This document shows positions 37,316-47,665 of a stretch of DNA of 64,000 nucleotides, piece after piece. The first letter of the stretch is position 1. Each line of letters opens with the position of its first letter. The translations under genes were made by a program, and so were the position numbers. The stretch lies in the NCBI GenBank assembly GCA_948470475.1, contig OX419346.1, positions 5,531,995 through 5,595,994 of the forward strand, in the 5' to 3' direction. A model generated the notes under the pieces. The model was not told the origin of the DNA, ran no database searches, and worked only from the letters and a program-made list of their open reading frames with translations. The stretch comes from Galaxea fascicularis. Its lineage: Eukaryota > Cnidaria > Anthozoa > Scleractinia > Euphylliidae.

Positions 37316-38724
37316 TTAATCATCCACACCCGCAGTGGTTGTATCTTCACATATAGAGAAGGCCGAAAGGCAGCCTGGCTCGTCCGGCATAGGCACTTTT
37401 CCTGGGACGGCTGATGCCCTTGACGTAGGATCTGGAAGCATTAACAAGATGACACTGAACTGTTACACTTCGTTACAACTTTCTCCAACCATTAATTAGT
37501 CAACAAGAGGCCACAGGCATTCTATACCCGTCCCGAGCTTAGGTTGTAGAACTCGCAAAACAAAAACAAATGTACAAATGAACGAGTTTAAATTCTCTTG
37601 TTTGAGGTTTTGAGTTAACAGGCTTGCTAAACTTGTAGTGAACACAATAATTCGTGTTGTTCAAGCGAAATCTGCTTAGTTTTCGATTTCTTTTCCCTAA
37701 CTCATTGTTAAATTAATATCAATGCAATTCTAAACTGGTAAACCGCTCTCGAACATTGTAAACAGACAACAATAGTGCATTTTACAGATATGTGTTCAAT
37801 GACCTGGCCTTTCAGTAAAAGCGTGTTCTTTTGTGATGACTGATCTACATTCACGAGAAAAACACGGGTTTGCATCAAAACAAAATCATCTCTAGCCTAT
37901 AGTTGCACAATGGCAACTATAAAATGGGTTATTTATAGTGGTTTTTGACAGAAGTTGTTTCGACCATATGATGAGTTTCAAGGGTCAAATTCCCTTACTG
38001 TAAACAAAACATTCAAATAAACCATACGGTTCAGTTTCTTACAAGGTGAAATTTAAGTTAGAATGTGCAATAATTCGCCAACTATTCTTGGTGTTTTTTT
38101 AATTGTCAGAAACATAAATTTATTGCGATCCTCAGAAGTGATGCAATCAATGTGAACAGCATTAGGGTGGCTGTTTGGATGTCAAAGGTATTGTATACGC
38201 ATTGCGTACCTACAGTGTTGTACACATGCGACAAGAGGACACGTGCTTGCCCTCCATGGAGGACAGTTGAGAATAGAGTTGTGTTCAACCAAATGCGTGG
38301 GGAGGGGGGGGGGATGTTAACCAGAGGCTTAAGCTCGGTGGCCAGAAATGTTTGGTTGTGAACAATATTATTTTAGTAAAACCATATAGGTTTTGTGTGG
38401 CTTACACGAGGTGCGTAACCACATTGTAGCACGATCGGTTTTATTTATTTGTCCACGAGAGTCTAGCGCCTGTCACGAGGTCTAGTGAGCCACCCATCTA
38501 CGCATTGCGGACCTATTTCTACCGTTGTCATCAATTGCTTTCGGCTGTTCTCCCGCTTTTGGAGGCTTGTTTTGCGCCTGGAACTGAAAATATACAAAGA
38601 AAAGTAACTGGTGTTCTTGTAAAAATCTTTAATTTCGAAATGCGGCGACGTAATGAATAATGGAAATGGTGAAAAGGAAAAGAAGTCAATTAATTATAAA
38701 ACCCACCTCACCTGTTGCAGACAT
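37316..38724 (-). CDS. Small-protein paralog A (unrecognised three-exon gene)
   Basis: Three exons on the minus strand: 38707-38724 (MSATGE), 38523-38577 (AQNKPPKAGEQPKAIDDN plus one base) and 37316-37431 (DPTSRASAVPGKVPMPDEPG, then CLSAFSICED, a Thr/Ala/Gly stretch and stop TAA). All junctions are GT/AG with matching phase (0 then 1). The protein is 62 residues, hydrophilic, with no signal peptide, membrane segment or known motif. The same exon structure appears at B (41.1-43.0 kb) and C (50.0-52.2 kb). Compared with B, exon 3 lacks exactly 30 nt (10 codons), an in-frame change, which supports coding. About 140 bp upstream is also shared (AATTCAGC..., mirrored at B, C and D). I do not recognise the family and assign no function. 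Confidence 0.7.
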
Positions 38725-39164
38725 TCTTGCCAAAAAGATAAAGTGAAAAGGCCTTTACAAACTGAAAATGTCGTTAATTGGAGATGGTCCTTTGTTTCAG
38801 CTGAATCTAGAAACAACTTTAGTTGTGCGTCACATGTTGAATTTTATATGATGTGTTGTTTTTCGCAATTAAAATAAATATTTCGTCACGGACCCGATCG
38901 CTGTTTAGTTATTATGCCAAAAGTGCGCGTTTATATATTTGGCAAGTGACGCAAAATACGGGTTTTACTTGGATTAGTTAGCTAATGAGTGACCTCGCTG
39001 TTGCGTACAAGCGAGACACGAGGTGGCCTTGTGTTAATGCAGACTTTACTACTCTTCTGTTTTAATCAACTTGTTCTTATGCTAGCTAGTTCACATTTGC
39101 ACAAGTAAAACAGAGAGGTTTGTATCAAAACAAGGTCACCTCCAGCCTCGCTTCTACTGAAATC

Positions 39165-39361
39165 CCGAAAACCCACTTCAAAAACTGCGATCCGCTGGTT
39201 CTAAAAAGCCGGTCTTTTACCATGATTTCAGGATACGAAAGGGAAAATTTGTTGCAAAATTTAATGCCTGTAAACGTCTTAGGTTTGAAGATACGAAAGA
39301 AATTATAGCACCCGAGGTGCGACCGAAAAGTTTCGAGAGTTTCGAGAAACAGGCCCCAGGT
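39165..39361 (+). repeat. Dispersed repeat, family 5 (copy 2)
   Basis: Relative of 23862-24080 in the same orientation, ending in GTTTCGAGAAACAGGCCCC. Confidence 0.65.
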
Positions 39362-39827
39362 CACTCAACACACAACTGTTAAATGGACTGACGTTGGAAG
39401 ATGACTCGGCGAGACCAACAGTATGTTTATGCCTGATGAGTGAAGAAACAATTTAAAATGAGTAGTAGGCGCTTAGCTGGCATTGGAAAATTGGTGCACG
39501 AGTTTATGCTAAAATTCCTTACATACGGAAATTACGTCCGTCTCTTGCCATTTTTCCAGACTCTATATCAGATTCCGAATGTCTGTGAACTAAATATCTC
39601 ATCTAAATACCTTCAATATTCAGGCCACAAAAGTTTGTGTCATCTACCAAACCCGAAAAATCGATCGGCTAAATGCAAAGTTCTCGCATTTCAAAATTAT
39701 AGTTTTATTTTTGAAAGGAAAAGGTTTACTTCTTACTCACTTTCCTTCGAAAAAAACGCCGTACATATCCATCATGTTTGGACGCCATTTCTGGTTAACA
39801 CCAAATTTATGTTGCTTCTAGTAGACA

Positions 39828-40248
39828 GGGAGCCCGAGCGCTTTATAACTATTTAAAAGCTTCATTGGTTACTGATATGATTCCAATAAAAAAGAAAAGA
39901 TTAACCTGCGTGTCCGTCCCTTTATCTGGGCGTTTTGGAAGCTGCATCGGTGCGAATTCGATTTCAAAACACAATTGCTTCAGGCGCGTCGGAAACTGGA
40001 GACGGCTCCTGTTAAGTATCAACTGTCACCGGAAGTGAATTTCGGGTTACAAATTTAAAATTGTAACGGCCGGAAGGTGAATAGTAGTTAGCACACTTGC
40101 AGACGTTCGTGTCGTCTCCACTTTCCGACACACCAATCTCGTTCCCAGAGGCCGCGTTCCCCTAGTCCCTTGCGGGCGTTTCACTTTTTTTATTGTAATC
40201 GTATCAGCCAATAAAGCTTTTGAATAACTATAAAGTGTTCGGGCTCCC
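39828..40248. mobile_element. TIR element with GGGAGCCCGAGCG ends
   Basis: The left GGGAGCCCGAGCGCTTTATA ... AAGCTTCATTGG is matched inverted by CCAATAAAGCTTTTGAATAA ... TTCGGGCTCCC. 421 bp, non-coding. Confidence 0.82.
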
Positions 40249-40439
40249 TCTTTTGCTAAATTTTATGTCAGAAAGGATTTCCGGTACGACTATCCGCGTC
40301 GGCGATAGCGATGATGTCTAACACTCGATTCCCTTCACAACAGGGTTATTTAAAACTAAAACATTGAGCGTTGGTTGTCTAAACATGTCTGAGCTTTGTC
40401 CCCGCTGAAAGGATCGAGGATCGTTCATACCCTTAACGT

Positions 40440-40600
40440 CCAATCCCCGCTCCCACGCGCCTGAGTAGTCTACCACGGTTGGAATATGATGCGCTGTTTT
40501 CCTAAAACTGACGTGATCTCATTGCCGGTCATGGGTCGTTCGATCGTATGTTAATCACGATTAGACAGGACTCGGCCTCTTCAGGGAAATTGACATTTAG
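40440..40600 (-). repeat. Inverted partial copy of the small-protein gene promoter region
   Basis: Read on the minus strand this matches the upstream regions of copies B-D: GTCAATTTCCCTG, GGCCGAGTCCTGTC, GTGATTAACATACGA, ATGACCGGCAATGAGATCAC and TTTTAGGAAAACAGC. It ends before any first exon. It lies head-to-head with copy B, whose own promoter carries the same blocks. Confidence 0.7.
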
Positions 40601-40839
40601 CATCATTTTTAGTAATTAAAGGTTCGGTTTTGATTGTAGAATAATACACTTACAGTGCTGATGTAACTGCTTTGAGATTTGCTATGGTTGCTATGATTAT
40701 AAGAGCCACCAGAGATGGTGGGATTAAACCTCGGAAGAAACCACACCCAAGGCTGTTCGCAAATAAACAAATAATCCAAGCAAAACTCGTGCATTTTGTA
40801 CTTCGCATAAGTTACCAAAAACAATGCGCATGCAGTGTC

Positions 40840-41068
40840 AATTTTCCTGGAGTCCGGTCAAATCATGAGAACATACCGTGAAACGAACGAACCATGACCG
40901 GCAATGAGATCGATCACGCCAACAGCATTTAGTTCGCCTGGCAAACTACTCATTATATTTCTTGATTCAGAGGAAGAAAGGACGCCTTTTGTCGCTCAGG
41001 GTCATCTCTACTGAAGTAACATCGTTTCCAGTTTGCAAAGATTACTTCCACTTGAACATTGGGCAAGA
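40840..41068 (+). promoter_or_regulatory. Conserved upstream region of small-protein paralog B
   Basis: Carries ATGACCGGCAATGAGATC, CTTGATTCAG..GAA, CCTTTTGTCGCT and a TTGGGCAAGAATG run into the start codon. The same blocks in the same order precede copies C and D, and in part A, so the upstream region was duplicated with the gene and remains recognisable. Confidence 0.55.
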
Positions 41069-43027
41069 ATGTCTGCAACAAGTGAGGTAATTTATATTAT
41101 TCATCACTTTTTCGCCTTTCTGTATTAAAAATCTCTACATAAAAACAAGTCCTGTTAATTTTTCTGCGTACATTTTATTACAGGCGCAAAACAAGCCTCC
41201 AAGAGTGGAGGAACAGGCGAAAGCAACCGATCACAAAGGTAACATGGAACTCCCCATGAAATCTTTGGAAAACTGTATGGTTTTAGTTAATTATTTCTTT
41301 GACAATTTAGACTGCAAAACAGTCGTATTTTTTGCGAACGCGAGCGACGGTGTCGGTCCATCTTCGAACGAAAGGTCTGGAGCGAGTGTAAAAACGGCGA
41401 GGGAGAATGGGGAGAGACGCTAAAAACTACGACTGTCCGCCTTCCATATATCAAATTCGTTCAGAATTACCCGTTCTTCCAGCAACGGGAAATTCCCATT
41501 GGTCTAATCCTGACGCAATCTGTCATCAAATGTCAATCGCACCTCATCAAAACGCTTACGGCGCTTCGCGCCTTCCGAAACAACCGAAAACGACTGTTTT
41601 GCAGTCAATTGACAATTAAACATATTTGGTTAGCATTAACCCTCCCACACACCAATAACATCCAATCAGCCACCCTAATGTTGTTTACATTGTCATCAAC
41701 ACCTTATTTATGAGGAATGCATTAAATTTTTTGACAATTAAAAGAAGACCAAGAATAGTGGGCGGTTATCTTCAAACTCTTGAGTAAATCTGCGATCTTC
41801 TTCATAAATTGAAATTAATGTGACTACCATGAAACCCAATCTGTATCAGTCACGCAATGTGCTAAGAAGACAATAACCTCCGTGTTTTATTCTAAAGGTC
41901 AATTCGACCTCGTGCATCTGACATGCCGTGTCATAAGGAAACCAATCACAATGTCGCTGTCAATCAAAACATGGAGACTCGAGTTCTCAATTCCCCTCCT
42001 TTTGCATTTTTTTTTTACAAATTACCACCCGCCCAACCCCTTGTCTTGTAGCATAATTATTTGCAACATATGTTGACAGCTTTAATCTGTTTCAAGTAAT
42101 CCATTTACCTGGTTCAGCTTGATATGGTATCAGAAATGTTGCCAGTTTCATATTCATGTAAACATTCTCTTTGTTCCGATGTTAGTAGTTATACAACCCC
42201 GTTCTGTTGTGGACTTATACAACCTGTCTGCCCACAATAAACTTTGTAACAAAGTTAAGATTATATTTAGCTTTATTCTTGTTTATATATTCGAATCTTA
42301 TTTTGTCATAATATTTATTTCCTATTTATTCTTTAAGGGTTATGATTGTTTTTTCGGAAGAAAGGCATTTGTTATCTAATAAAGTTGGGTGGGGATGAAG
42401 TGTTCGCCCTTTGCCCTATAGAAGTTGCCCCCGTTTGGATCCATTAGTGCTGTATTGCCGAGCGTTCCACGAACCATTGCAGTCGAAAACCACTGTGAAT
42501 TGATCTTTGCGTTGTTTAAAGGTTTATCAGTTCAGACATGCACTGATTTTGTTTTGGCAATAACGAAAACGGAAAATCAAAAAAACTGATCGGATTTTCT
42601 TTGAACAAAGCATATGACTAACAAAAGGAAATATTTACCAAATGCTTTTAAACAGATTAAACGGGAAACAAAGTATAGTGTTTTCGAAAGACAAAACTGA
42701 AAAAAAAGACTAGTTTAAACTTGTTTACTGTTTTGCGTCTTTGTTGTCCTCTCTTGTTGCTAACTACAGCCTGAGCTTGGATCGAGTTTAGACTACCTGT
42801 AGCCTCTTGTTGACTCATTAAAGTTCCGATGAGATTGTAACGAAACGGCTACTGAACAGTTCAGTGTCTTCTTGTTTATTTTTCCAGATCCTTTGTCAAG
42901 GGCGGCATCGGCCGTCCCAAGAAATGTGCCTGTTGCTATGTTATTGCTGGAGAAAATTGAAATGCCGTGCGAGCCAGGCTGCCTTTCTGCCTCAACTGTT
43001 TTTGGTGATCCCCCGGCAGACATATAA
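41069..43027 (+). CDS. Small-protein paralog B (unrecognised three-exon gene)
   Basis: Exons 41069-41086 (MSATSE), 41184-41238 (AQNKPPRVEEQAKATDHK plus one base) and 42888-43027 (DPLSRAASAVPRNVPVAM, LLLEKIEMPCEPGCLSAST, then VFGDPPADI and stop). Phases are 0 and 1; donors GAG|GTAATT and AAG|GTAACA, acceptors ATTACAG and TTTCCAG. The product is 70 residues, Ala/Pro/Glu-rich, with Cys only in the EMPCEPGC segment and no targeting signal visible. Intron 2 (1.65 kb) carries a MITE at 41311-41605 absent from copy C. About 3 kb including introns and 3' flank (to about 43.88 kb) is duplicated at 49.7-52.6 kb. Family and function are unknown; shared exon frame across copies is the main evidence for a real gene. 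Confidence 0.72.
41311..41605. mobile_element. MITE with ACTGCAAAACAGTCG ends in intron 2 of paralog B
   Basis: The left ACTGCAAAACAGTCGTATTT and right CGACTGTTTTGCAGT are inverted repeats, 295 bp. Absent at the matching place in copy C (about 50.24 kb), so it arrived after the duplication or was lost from C. Confidence 0.85.
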
Positions 43028-43924
43028 AAGAACTGAGAGGCACAGTTGGACATGGCGCAGAATATTAATTTTTGGTTTGATTGGCTGTTGAGCCTCGGCT
43101 AAGGGTTATGAATAATATTGTTATACAATACATCGATCACGCAACCCAGCAGCAATAGGGAACTGAATTTCAATAGTTTATCTTTTCAGTCAGTGCATGC
43201 ATGAAACCATGGCTGTAGTAATTTTAAATTTAAATTCTGAATGATGTATACGTCTTAGTTCAAATATCCCGCCGTCAGTCGCTGTGCCCTATGTTTTAAT
43301 TTATCTTGGTTTCAATTTTGTATTCCCTTTTCTGTTTTTTTTTAAATTTCATTTTTATGGTTGTTAGTACACGACCCCACAGGCATGTATTTGTTTTAAC
43401 ACTAATCGACTTGTCTAAAAGAAGGATCTGTTGCGTTCCTTTTTTTTTTCTATTTGTTTGTCAAGTCATTGTTTTAGCACTTTTTTTCTTTCGACGTTCG
43501 TTTTCGCATTAAGTCTCGTGTAAGTGTTTCTCTTACCCCATAGGGATTTAGTTCAATATTCAAACCGCGCCCTATCATATCACATCTATTCTCTAGTTCA
43601 CAACTGAGTTTTACAAGTTGGAGCTTGTCAGTTCTGTAAATCGCTGTTCTTCTGTTATGACACTTTCGGCAAAATTTCAGTTTCGTTGTAACCCGTTTCA
43701 CCGTATTTTGTTCACGTTCCGTTTACAGTTTCTTACTAGTATTGTATGTCTTATTTCCATCGCAACAATCCGGTTCTTCTCCACCGTTTGTCAATGAAGT
43801 CAGAGTTGTAGGAAGTACGTGATCAATGAATAAAGTAACCGTTTTGAAATTTGCCTGTGACAGGATCTTGACTTGAATTGTTAGCTTAACATCACTGAAC
43901 ATGGTCAAAAGTCGGCCAAATGTT

Positions 43925-45043
43925 TGATCGATGGCACAACATTCATCCTACTCTTCCACGAACTTGCGGCAAAGCTCTTTCCGGTCTTTCTCGCAGATGT
44001 GCGTGGGTGTGGGTTCGAGAGTGTCGCCGACAGGACTGAGATGGGCCGGCATGTGCGCGTTTTCGAATGTGAGAGTGCCGGTTGGCTCCTTTCGCTGGTT
44101 TTGTCCCCGAATGCTTCAAAGTCGTACAGAATCGCGTGCGGAAAGGTTTTTGTGAAAGTTGCCGGTTTTACGCGAAGCTCTTTGAAACCACACTACCACT
44201 TTTCAACTACTTTGAACCCTGCTTCGCGAAGCGTTTTCGTTCGTTTCTTTGTGTCTTGGAAGAGCTGTTCCACCGTTCTATTGTTGGCAGTTTTTGTGCC
44301 GCGGTCGGGGTAGCATTTTTGGCAGCCGTGGAAATGGCATCCGTGGAACTGGAAAACGGTTTTGCTGGCAGGGTGAAACCCGTCTTCACAGCGTGCCCCC
44401 TCGTCCCACCTTTCTCCTCCGTGCCCGCACCCGGCGCTGCGCTTCGCTTTCGATCCAGCTGGAGGCTCCAAGACCGATTTTCTTATCGGGGAAGAAGGCT
44501 TGCTCGAAAGTTGTTTTCGGGGCTTCGATTTGTTCGTTTGGGCAAAGGATTCGCGTCTCTCTTTTGGAGCAAATCGAGCTGTGCCGTTGGAGGTTATCAA
44601 ATCGTGTGAATCTCGCGCGGCTGTGAACGCACGCCAGCCAGCTTTTCGACGTCTTTGATTAGGAACGCGTGCCCATCGAAAACGGCGATGGTCAGAACGT
44701 TTTTCAACTTCGCTGGCGCGTTTCGCCTGAGGTGCCAGATCACATCTCCCCCTGCCTCCCTTTCCGGCTCGTAAACGCGGATGCCGAGCCAGTCGGGCAG
44801 AGCTTTCCCTTGATTGAGGTGCCGCTCGATCTTGTCCAGTTCACCGAGAGATGTTTTGCGGCAATCGTTGACGGGGGCGTTGAAGAAGCTTTGTGCTGGC
44901 TGCCGGGTCGCCGCTGTGGAGCAATCTGGTCTCGCGCCTCGGTGCACTACGATGCAGCGCCACAGACAGAGATTATCTCTGAAGGTGTCCAGTGCCACCA
45001 TTGTGCGACTGTGAGCAAGGTTGCTCAGCCAGTCGGGGAGAAG
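43925..45043 (-). pseudogene. Polinton/Maverick-type family B DNA polymerase fragment (N-terminal and exonuclease part)
   Basis: GC-rich block on the minus strand. Reading from 45043 downward: LPDWLSNLAHSRT, then LDTFRDNLCLWRCIVVHRGA, a basic linker, VLTIAVFDGHAFLIKDVEKL, then in a second frame VFQFHGCHFHGCQKC and LREAGFKVVEKW, a stop codon (TAG near 44188), and beyond it HAILYDFEAF, the exonuclease motif I of family B polymerases. The order matches protein-primed polymerases of Polintons. Frame changes and the stop make it non-functional. The upstream part continues across the tRNA-like array at 46562. The palm domain is not in the window. Confidence 0.75.
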
Positions 45044-45123
45044 AATTATTTCATATACACTTCACATCACTTCACTGTGCGGGAAAGTATGAACTCAATA
45101 AATTGACCTCGCTCCCAATGTGT

Positions 45124-45162
45124 GGCTTCATAGCTCAGTTGGTAGAGCATCGCACCGGTATC

Positions 45163-45196
<34 letters not shown>
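45124..45196 (+). tRNA. tRNA-Thr-like (anticodon GGT), array unit 1
   Basis: Acceptor stem GGCTTCA/TGAAGCC, D arm GCTC..GAGC, T arm ACGGG-TTCGAAT-CCCGT, box A TAGCTCAGTTGG and box B GGTTCGAATCC. The anticodon stem is weak (a U-G pair and an A-C mismatch) and position 33 reads C instead of the near-universal T. It is therefore more likely a SINE head with an active-looking pol III promoter than a decoding tRNA. Confidence 0.5.
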
Positions 45197-45231
45197 TGAT
45201 TTTTTCAGGCTTCTTCTTTCCAGTTGCTTAA

Positions 45232-45262
<31 letters not shown>

Positions 45263-45372
45263 ACTTGCATCTACAACCGCAGTACAAATATGAATTATTT
45301 CATATACACTTCACATCACTTCACTGTGCGGGAAAGTATGAACTCAATAAATTGACCTCGCTCCCAATGTGT

Positions 45373-45411
45373 GGCTTCATAGCTCAGTTGGTAGAGCATC
45401 GCACCGGTATC

Positions 45412-45445
<34 letters not shown>
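45373..45445 (+). tRNA. tRNA-Thr-like (anticodon GGT), array unit 2
   Basis: Identical by eye to unit 1. Confidence 0.5.
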
Positions 45446-45480
45446 TGATTTTTTCAGGCTTCTTCTTTCCAGTTGCTTAA

Positions 45481-45511
<31 letters not shown>

Positions 45512-45621
45512 ACTTGCATCTACAACCGCAGTACAAATATGAATTATTTCATATACACTTCACATCACTTCACTGTGCGGGAAAGTATGAACTCAATAAA
45601 TTGACCTCGCTCCCAATGTGT

Positions 45622-45660
45622 GGCTTCATAGCTCAGTTGGTAGAGCATCGCACCGGTATC

Positions 45661-45694
<34 letters not shown>
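45622..45694 (+). tRNA. tRNA-Thr-like (anticodon GGT), array unit 3
   Basis: Identical by eye to unit 1. Confidence 0.5.
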
Positions 45695-45729
45695 TGATTT
45701 TTTCAGGCTTCTTCTTTCCAGTTGCTTAA

Positions 45730-45760
<31 letters not shown>

Positions 45761-45870
45761 ACTTGCATCTACAACCGCAGTACAAATATGAATTATTTCA
45801 TATACACTTCACATCACTTCACTGTGCGGGAAAGTATGAACTCAATAAATTGACCTCGCTCCCAATGTGT

Positions 45871-45909
45871 GGCTTCATAGCTCAGTTGGTAGAGCATCGC
45901 AACGGTATC

Positions 45910-45943
<34 letters not shown>
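45871..45943 (+). tRNA. tRNA-Thr-like, array unit 4, with one change in the anticodon loop region
   Basis: Differs from the other units by C to A (CGCAACGG instead of CGCACCGG), at about tRNA position 32. The anticodon GGT is unchanged. Confidence 0.48.
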
Positions 45944-45978
45944 TGATTTTTTCAGGCTTCTTCTTTCCAGTTGCTTAA

Positions 45979-46009
<31 letters not shown>

Positions 46010-46119
46010 ACTTGCATCTACAACCGCAGTACAAATATGAATTATTTCATATACACTTCACATCACTTCACTGTGCGGGAAAGTGTGAACTCAATAAATT
46101 GACCTCGCTCCCAATGTGT

Positions 46120-46158
46120 GGCTTCATAGCTCAGTTGGTAGAGCATCGCACCGGTATC

Positions 46159-46192
<34 letters not shown>
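46120..46192 (+). tRNA. tRNA-Thr-like (anticodon GGT), array unit 5
   Basis: tRNA part identical to unit 1; the leader of this unit has AAGTGTGAAC where the others have AAGTATGAAC. Confidence 0.5.
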
Positions 46193-46227
46193 TGATTTTT
46201 TCAGGCTTCTTCTTTCCAGTTGCTTAA

Positions 46228-46258
<31 letters not shown>

Positions 46259-46368
46259 ACTTGCATCTACAACCGCAGTACAAATATGAATTATTTCATA
46301 TACACTTCACATCACTTCACTGTGCGGGAAAGTATGAACTCAATAAATTGACCTCGCTCCCAATGTGT

Positions 46369-46407
46369 GGCTTCATAGCTCAGTTGGTAGAGCATCGCAC
46401 CGGTATC

Positions 46408-46441
<34 letters not shown>
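46369..46441 (+). tRNA. tRNA-Thr-like (anticodon GGT), array unit 6
   Basis: Identical by eye to unit 1. It is the last complete unit before the 25-bp partial repeat. Confidence 0.5.
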
Positions 46442-46476
46442 TGATTTTTTCAGGCTTCTTCTTTCCAGTTGCTTAA

Positions 46477-46507
<31 letters not shown>

Positions 46508-46561
46508 ACTTGCATCTACAACCGCAGTACAAATATGAATTATTTCATATACACTTCACAT

Positions 46562-47551
46562 AAAAGGATGTATTGACATTCTCGCGAATTTTGGTCATCA
46601 TTCTGGCGGTGTTGTTTGTGTCCAGGTTTTGAATCGTTCGCCAACGAATGAACCGGTGCCCCCGCCTAACCTCCGTCCCATCGAATCTTTGGTAAGAAAA
46701 AAGACCATTTAGGTCGGTCGGCTAGGGCATCTGGTTTCTCAATGGAGGCACAGGGTCAAACTGCCGCCAAACTTCGCGGTACCGCGGGCGGAAGCGGGCA
46801 AAAGGGTTGTGGCCGCAGCGGTTCGCCACGTAGCGGGATAGGCTCATCCATCAAGTTTCGCGGTTGCGGACCGAGCCCCTCCCCCCCAAAACGCGGAGAG
46901 AATATCTTCTATCTCCTTGTCCGAAATGGAGTATTCGGGCGGTTGTGGAGCTGGTGCCTTCAACTTTTCCAACCACCGGAGCCAAGGCTTATCCCAGTAG
47001 ATTTCCTCCTCCATGGCGACGTTTTTGGGCGCCCTACATACCTTGTTGGAATCCGCTCGAGGTGGAACTCGTCCTATGTGTATAATTCGGCGCCAACTGT
47101 TTTCAGCCGCCATCGGTGCTCGATAGCCCCCTCCCTCTAATAGGGGGGCCGCCGCCTGGTCGGTCTGGTTTGCCATGGTACCCTCGGGGGCCCTCCTTCT
47201 AATAGACAGTCGCAGGCTGGGCTGATTGCCTTGGTTCACCATTGTACCTACTAGGGACCTCCCTCCAATAGACGGGTGCGGTGGGGGTCGCGACTGGGGA
47301 GCGGTGGGGCCGCGGCTAGGTGGCTGGCGGCGGCCTACTTCTCTCATCCACGCGCAACCACGCTCAACCCCAGTCAACCGCGTGCAACCGACCACAACCG
47401 CGCTCGCGCGGTGGGGTTGCGGATGGTTGCGTGGGGTTCCGTAGGGCTGGGCTGGGTTGCGGGTTGGCTGGTGGTAGTTGGTTGGAGTTGGTTGGAGTGG
47501 TATGTGCGGAGGAAGACAAATCACCACCGAGATGGGGCCTTTTTTCGCCAA
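46562..47551 (-). pseudogene. Upstream part of the Polinton-like element, split from the polymerase by the array
   Basis: Minus-strand reading gives an open stretch QRFDGTEVRRGHRFIRW...IRENVNTSF that runs into the array edge at 46561, in the same orientation as the polymerase fragment on the other side. Further upstream a 235-codon frame (46844-47551) ends with IEDILSAFWGGG, and a second frame carries SLSRYVANRCGHNPFARFRP with a stop. GC content is as high as in 43.9-45.0 kb and unlike the flanks. I do not recognise the individual domains here; assignment to the Polinton rests on orientation, composition and contiguity. Confidence 0.45.
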
Positions 47552-47665
47552 AATAAAACTCCCAACTTCAAGTTTTCCTCGGCTGGGGGGAGCGGCAGAA
47601 ACTTGAAGCTGGGAGTTTTATTTTGGCGAAAAAAAGGCTCCATTGAGGTGGTATTTGTCTTCCTC
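47509..47665. repeat. Hairpin: 66-bp inverted repeat
   Basis: The left arm GAGGAAGACAAATCACCACC ... AAATAAAACTCCCAACTTCA is matched inverted by TGAAGCTGGGAGTTTTATTT ... GTATTTGTCTTCCTC, with a GC-rich loop of about 25 nt. It lies at the upstream end of the Polinton-like block and could be an element end. Confidence 0.8.

Larger units (their letters stand above)
45044..46561 (+). repeat. Tandem array of six 249-bp tRNA-headed (SINE-like) units
   Basis: Six units of exactly 249 bp plus a 25-bp partial (GAATTATTTCATATACACTT...) closing the array. Each has a leader (CACTTCACTGTGCGGG...), a 73-nt tRNA-Thr-like sequence, a tail with TTTTTTCAGGCTTCTTCTTT, and TACTGCGATGATCACTCTTC / CCGCAGTACAAATATGAATT blocks. 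Only single-base differences were noticed between units (45901 and 46085). Degenerate relatives lie at 53290-53650 and 63045-63190. The repeated 76-codon open frames here are artefacts of the array. Confidence 0.93.

Noticed and set aside
38653..38877. Plus-strand 74-codon open frame
   Set aside because: It is antisense to the first exon and promoter of small-protein paralog A, whose exon structure is conserved on the minus strand.
39440..39856. 138-codon open frame on the plus strand
   Set aside because: Its end is made of the terminal repeat of the 39828-40248 element and the rest shows no recognisable protein pattern.
44669..45106. Plus-strand open frame of 145 codons, and several others at 43.9-44.6 kb
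   Set aside because: They are antisense shadows of the polymerase fragment in GC-rich DNA.
45250..46476. Five repeated 76-codon open frames (plus a similar 79-codon one)
   Set aside because: They run through the tRNA-like head and tail of each array unit; repetition of the DNA explains them fully.
45044..46561. CRISPR-like array because of regular repeats
   Set aside because: Units are 249 bp, contiguous without unique spacers, contain tRNA boxes, and the DNA is eukaryotic.
43925..47665. Bacterial contamination explaining the GC-rich block
   Set aside because: The reading frames resemble eukaryotic Polinton polymerase and the block is interrupted by the same tRNA-headed repeat found elsewhere in the window.
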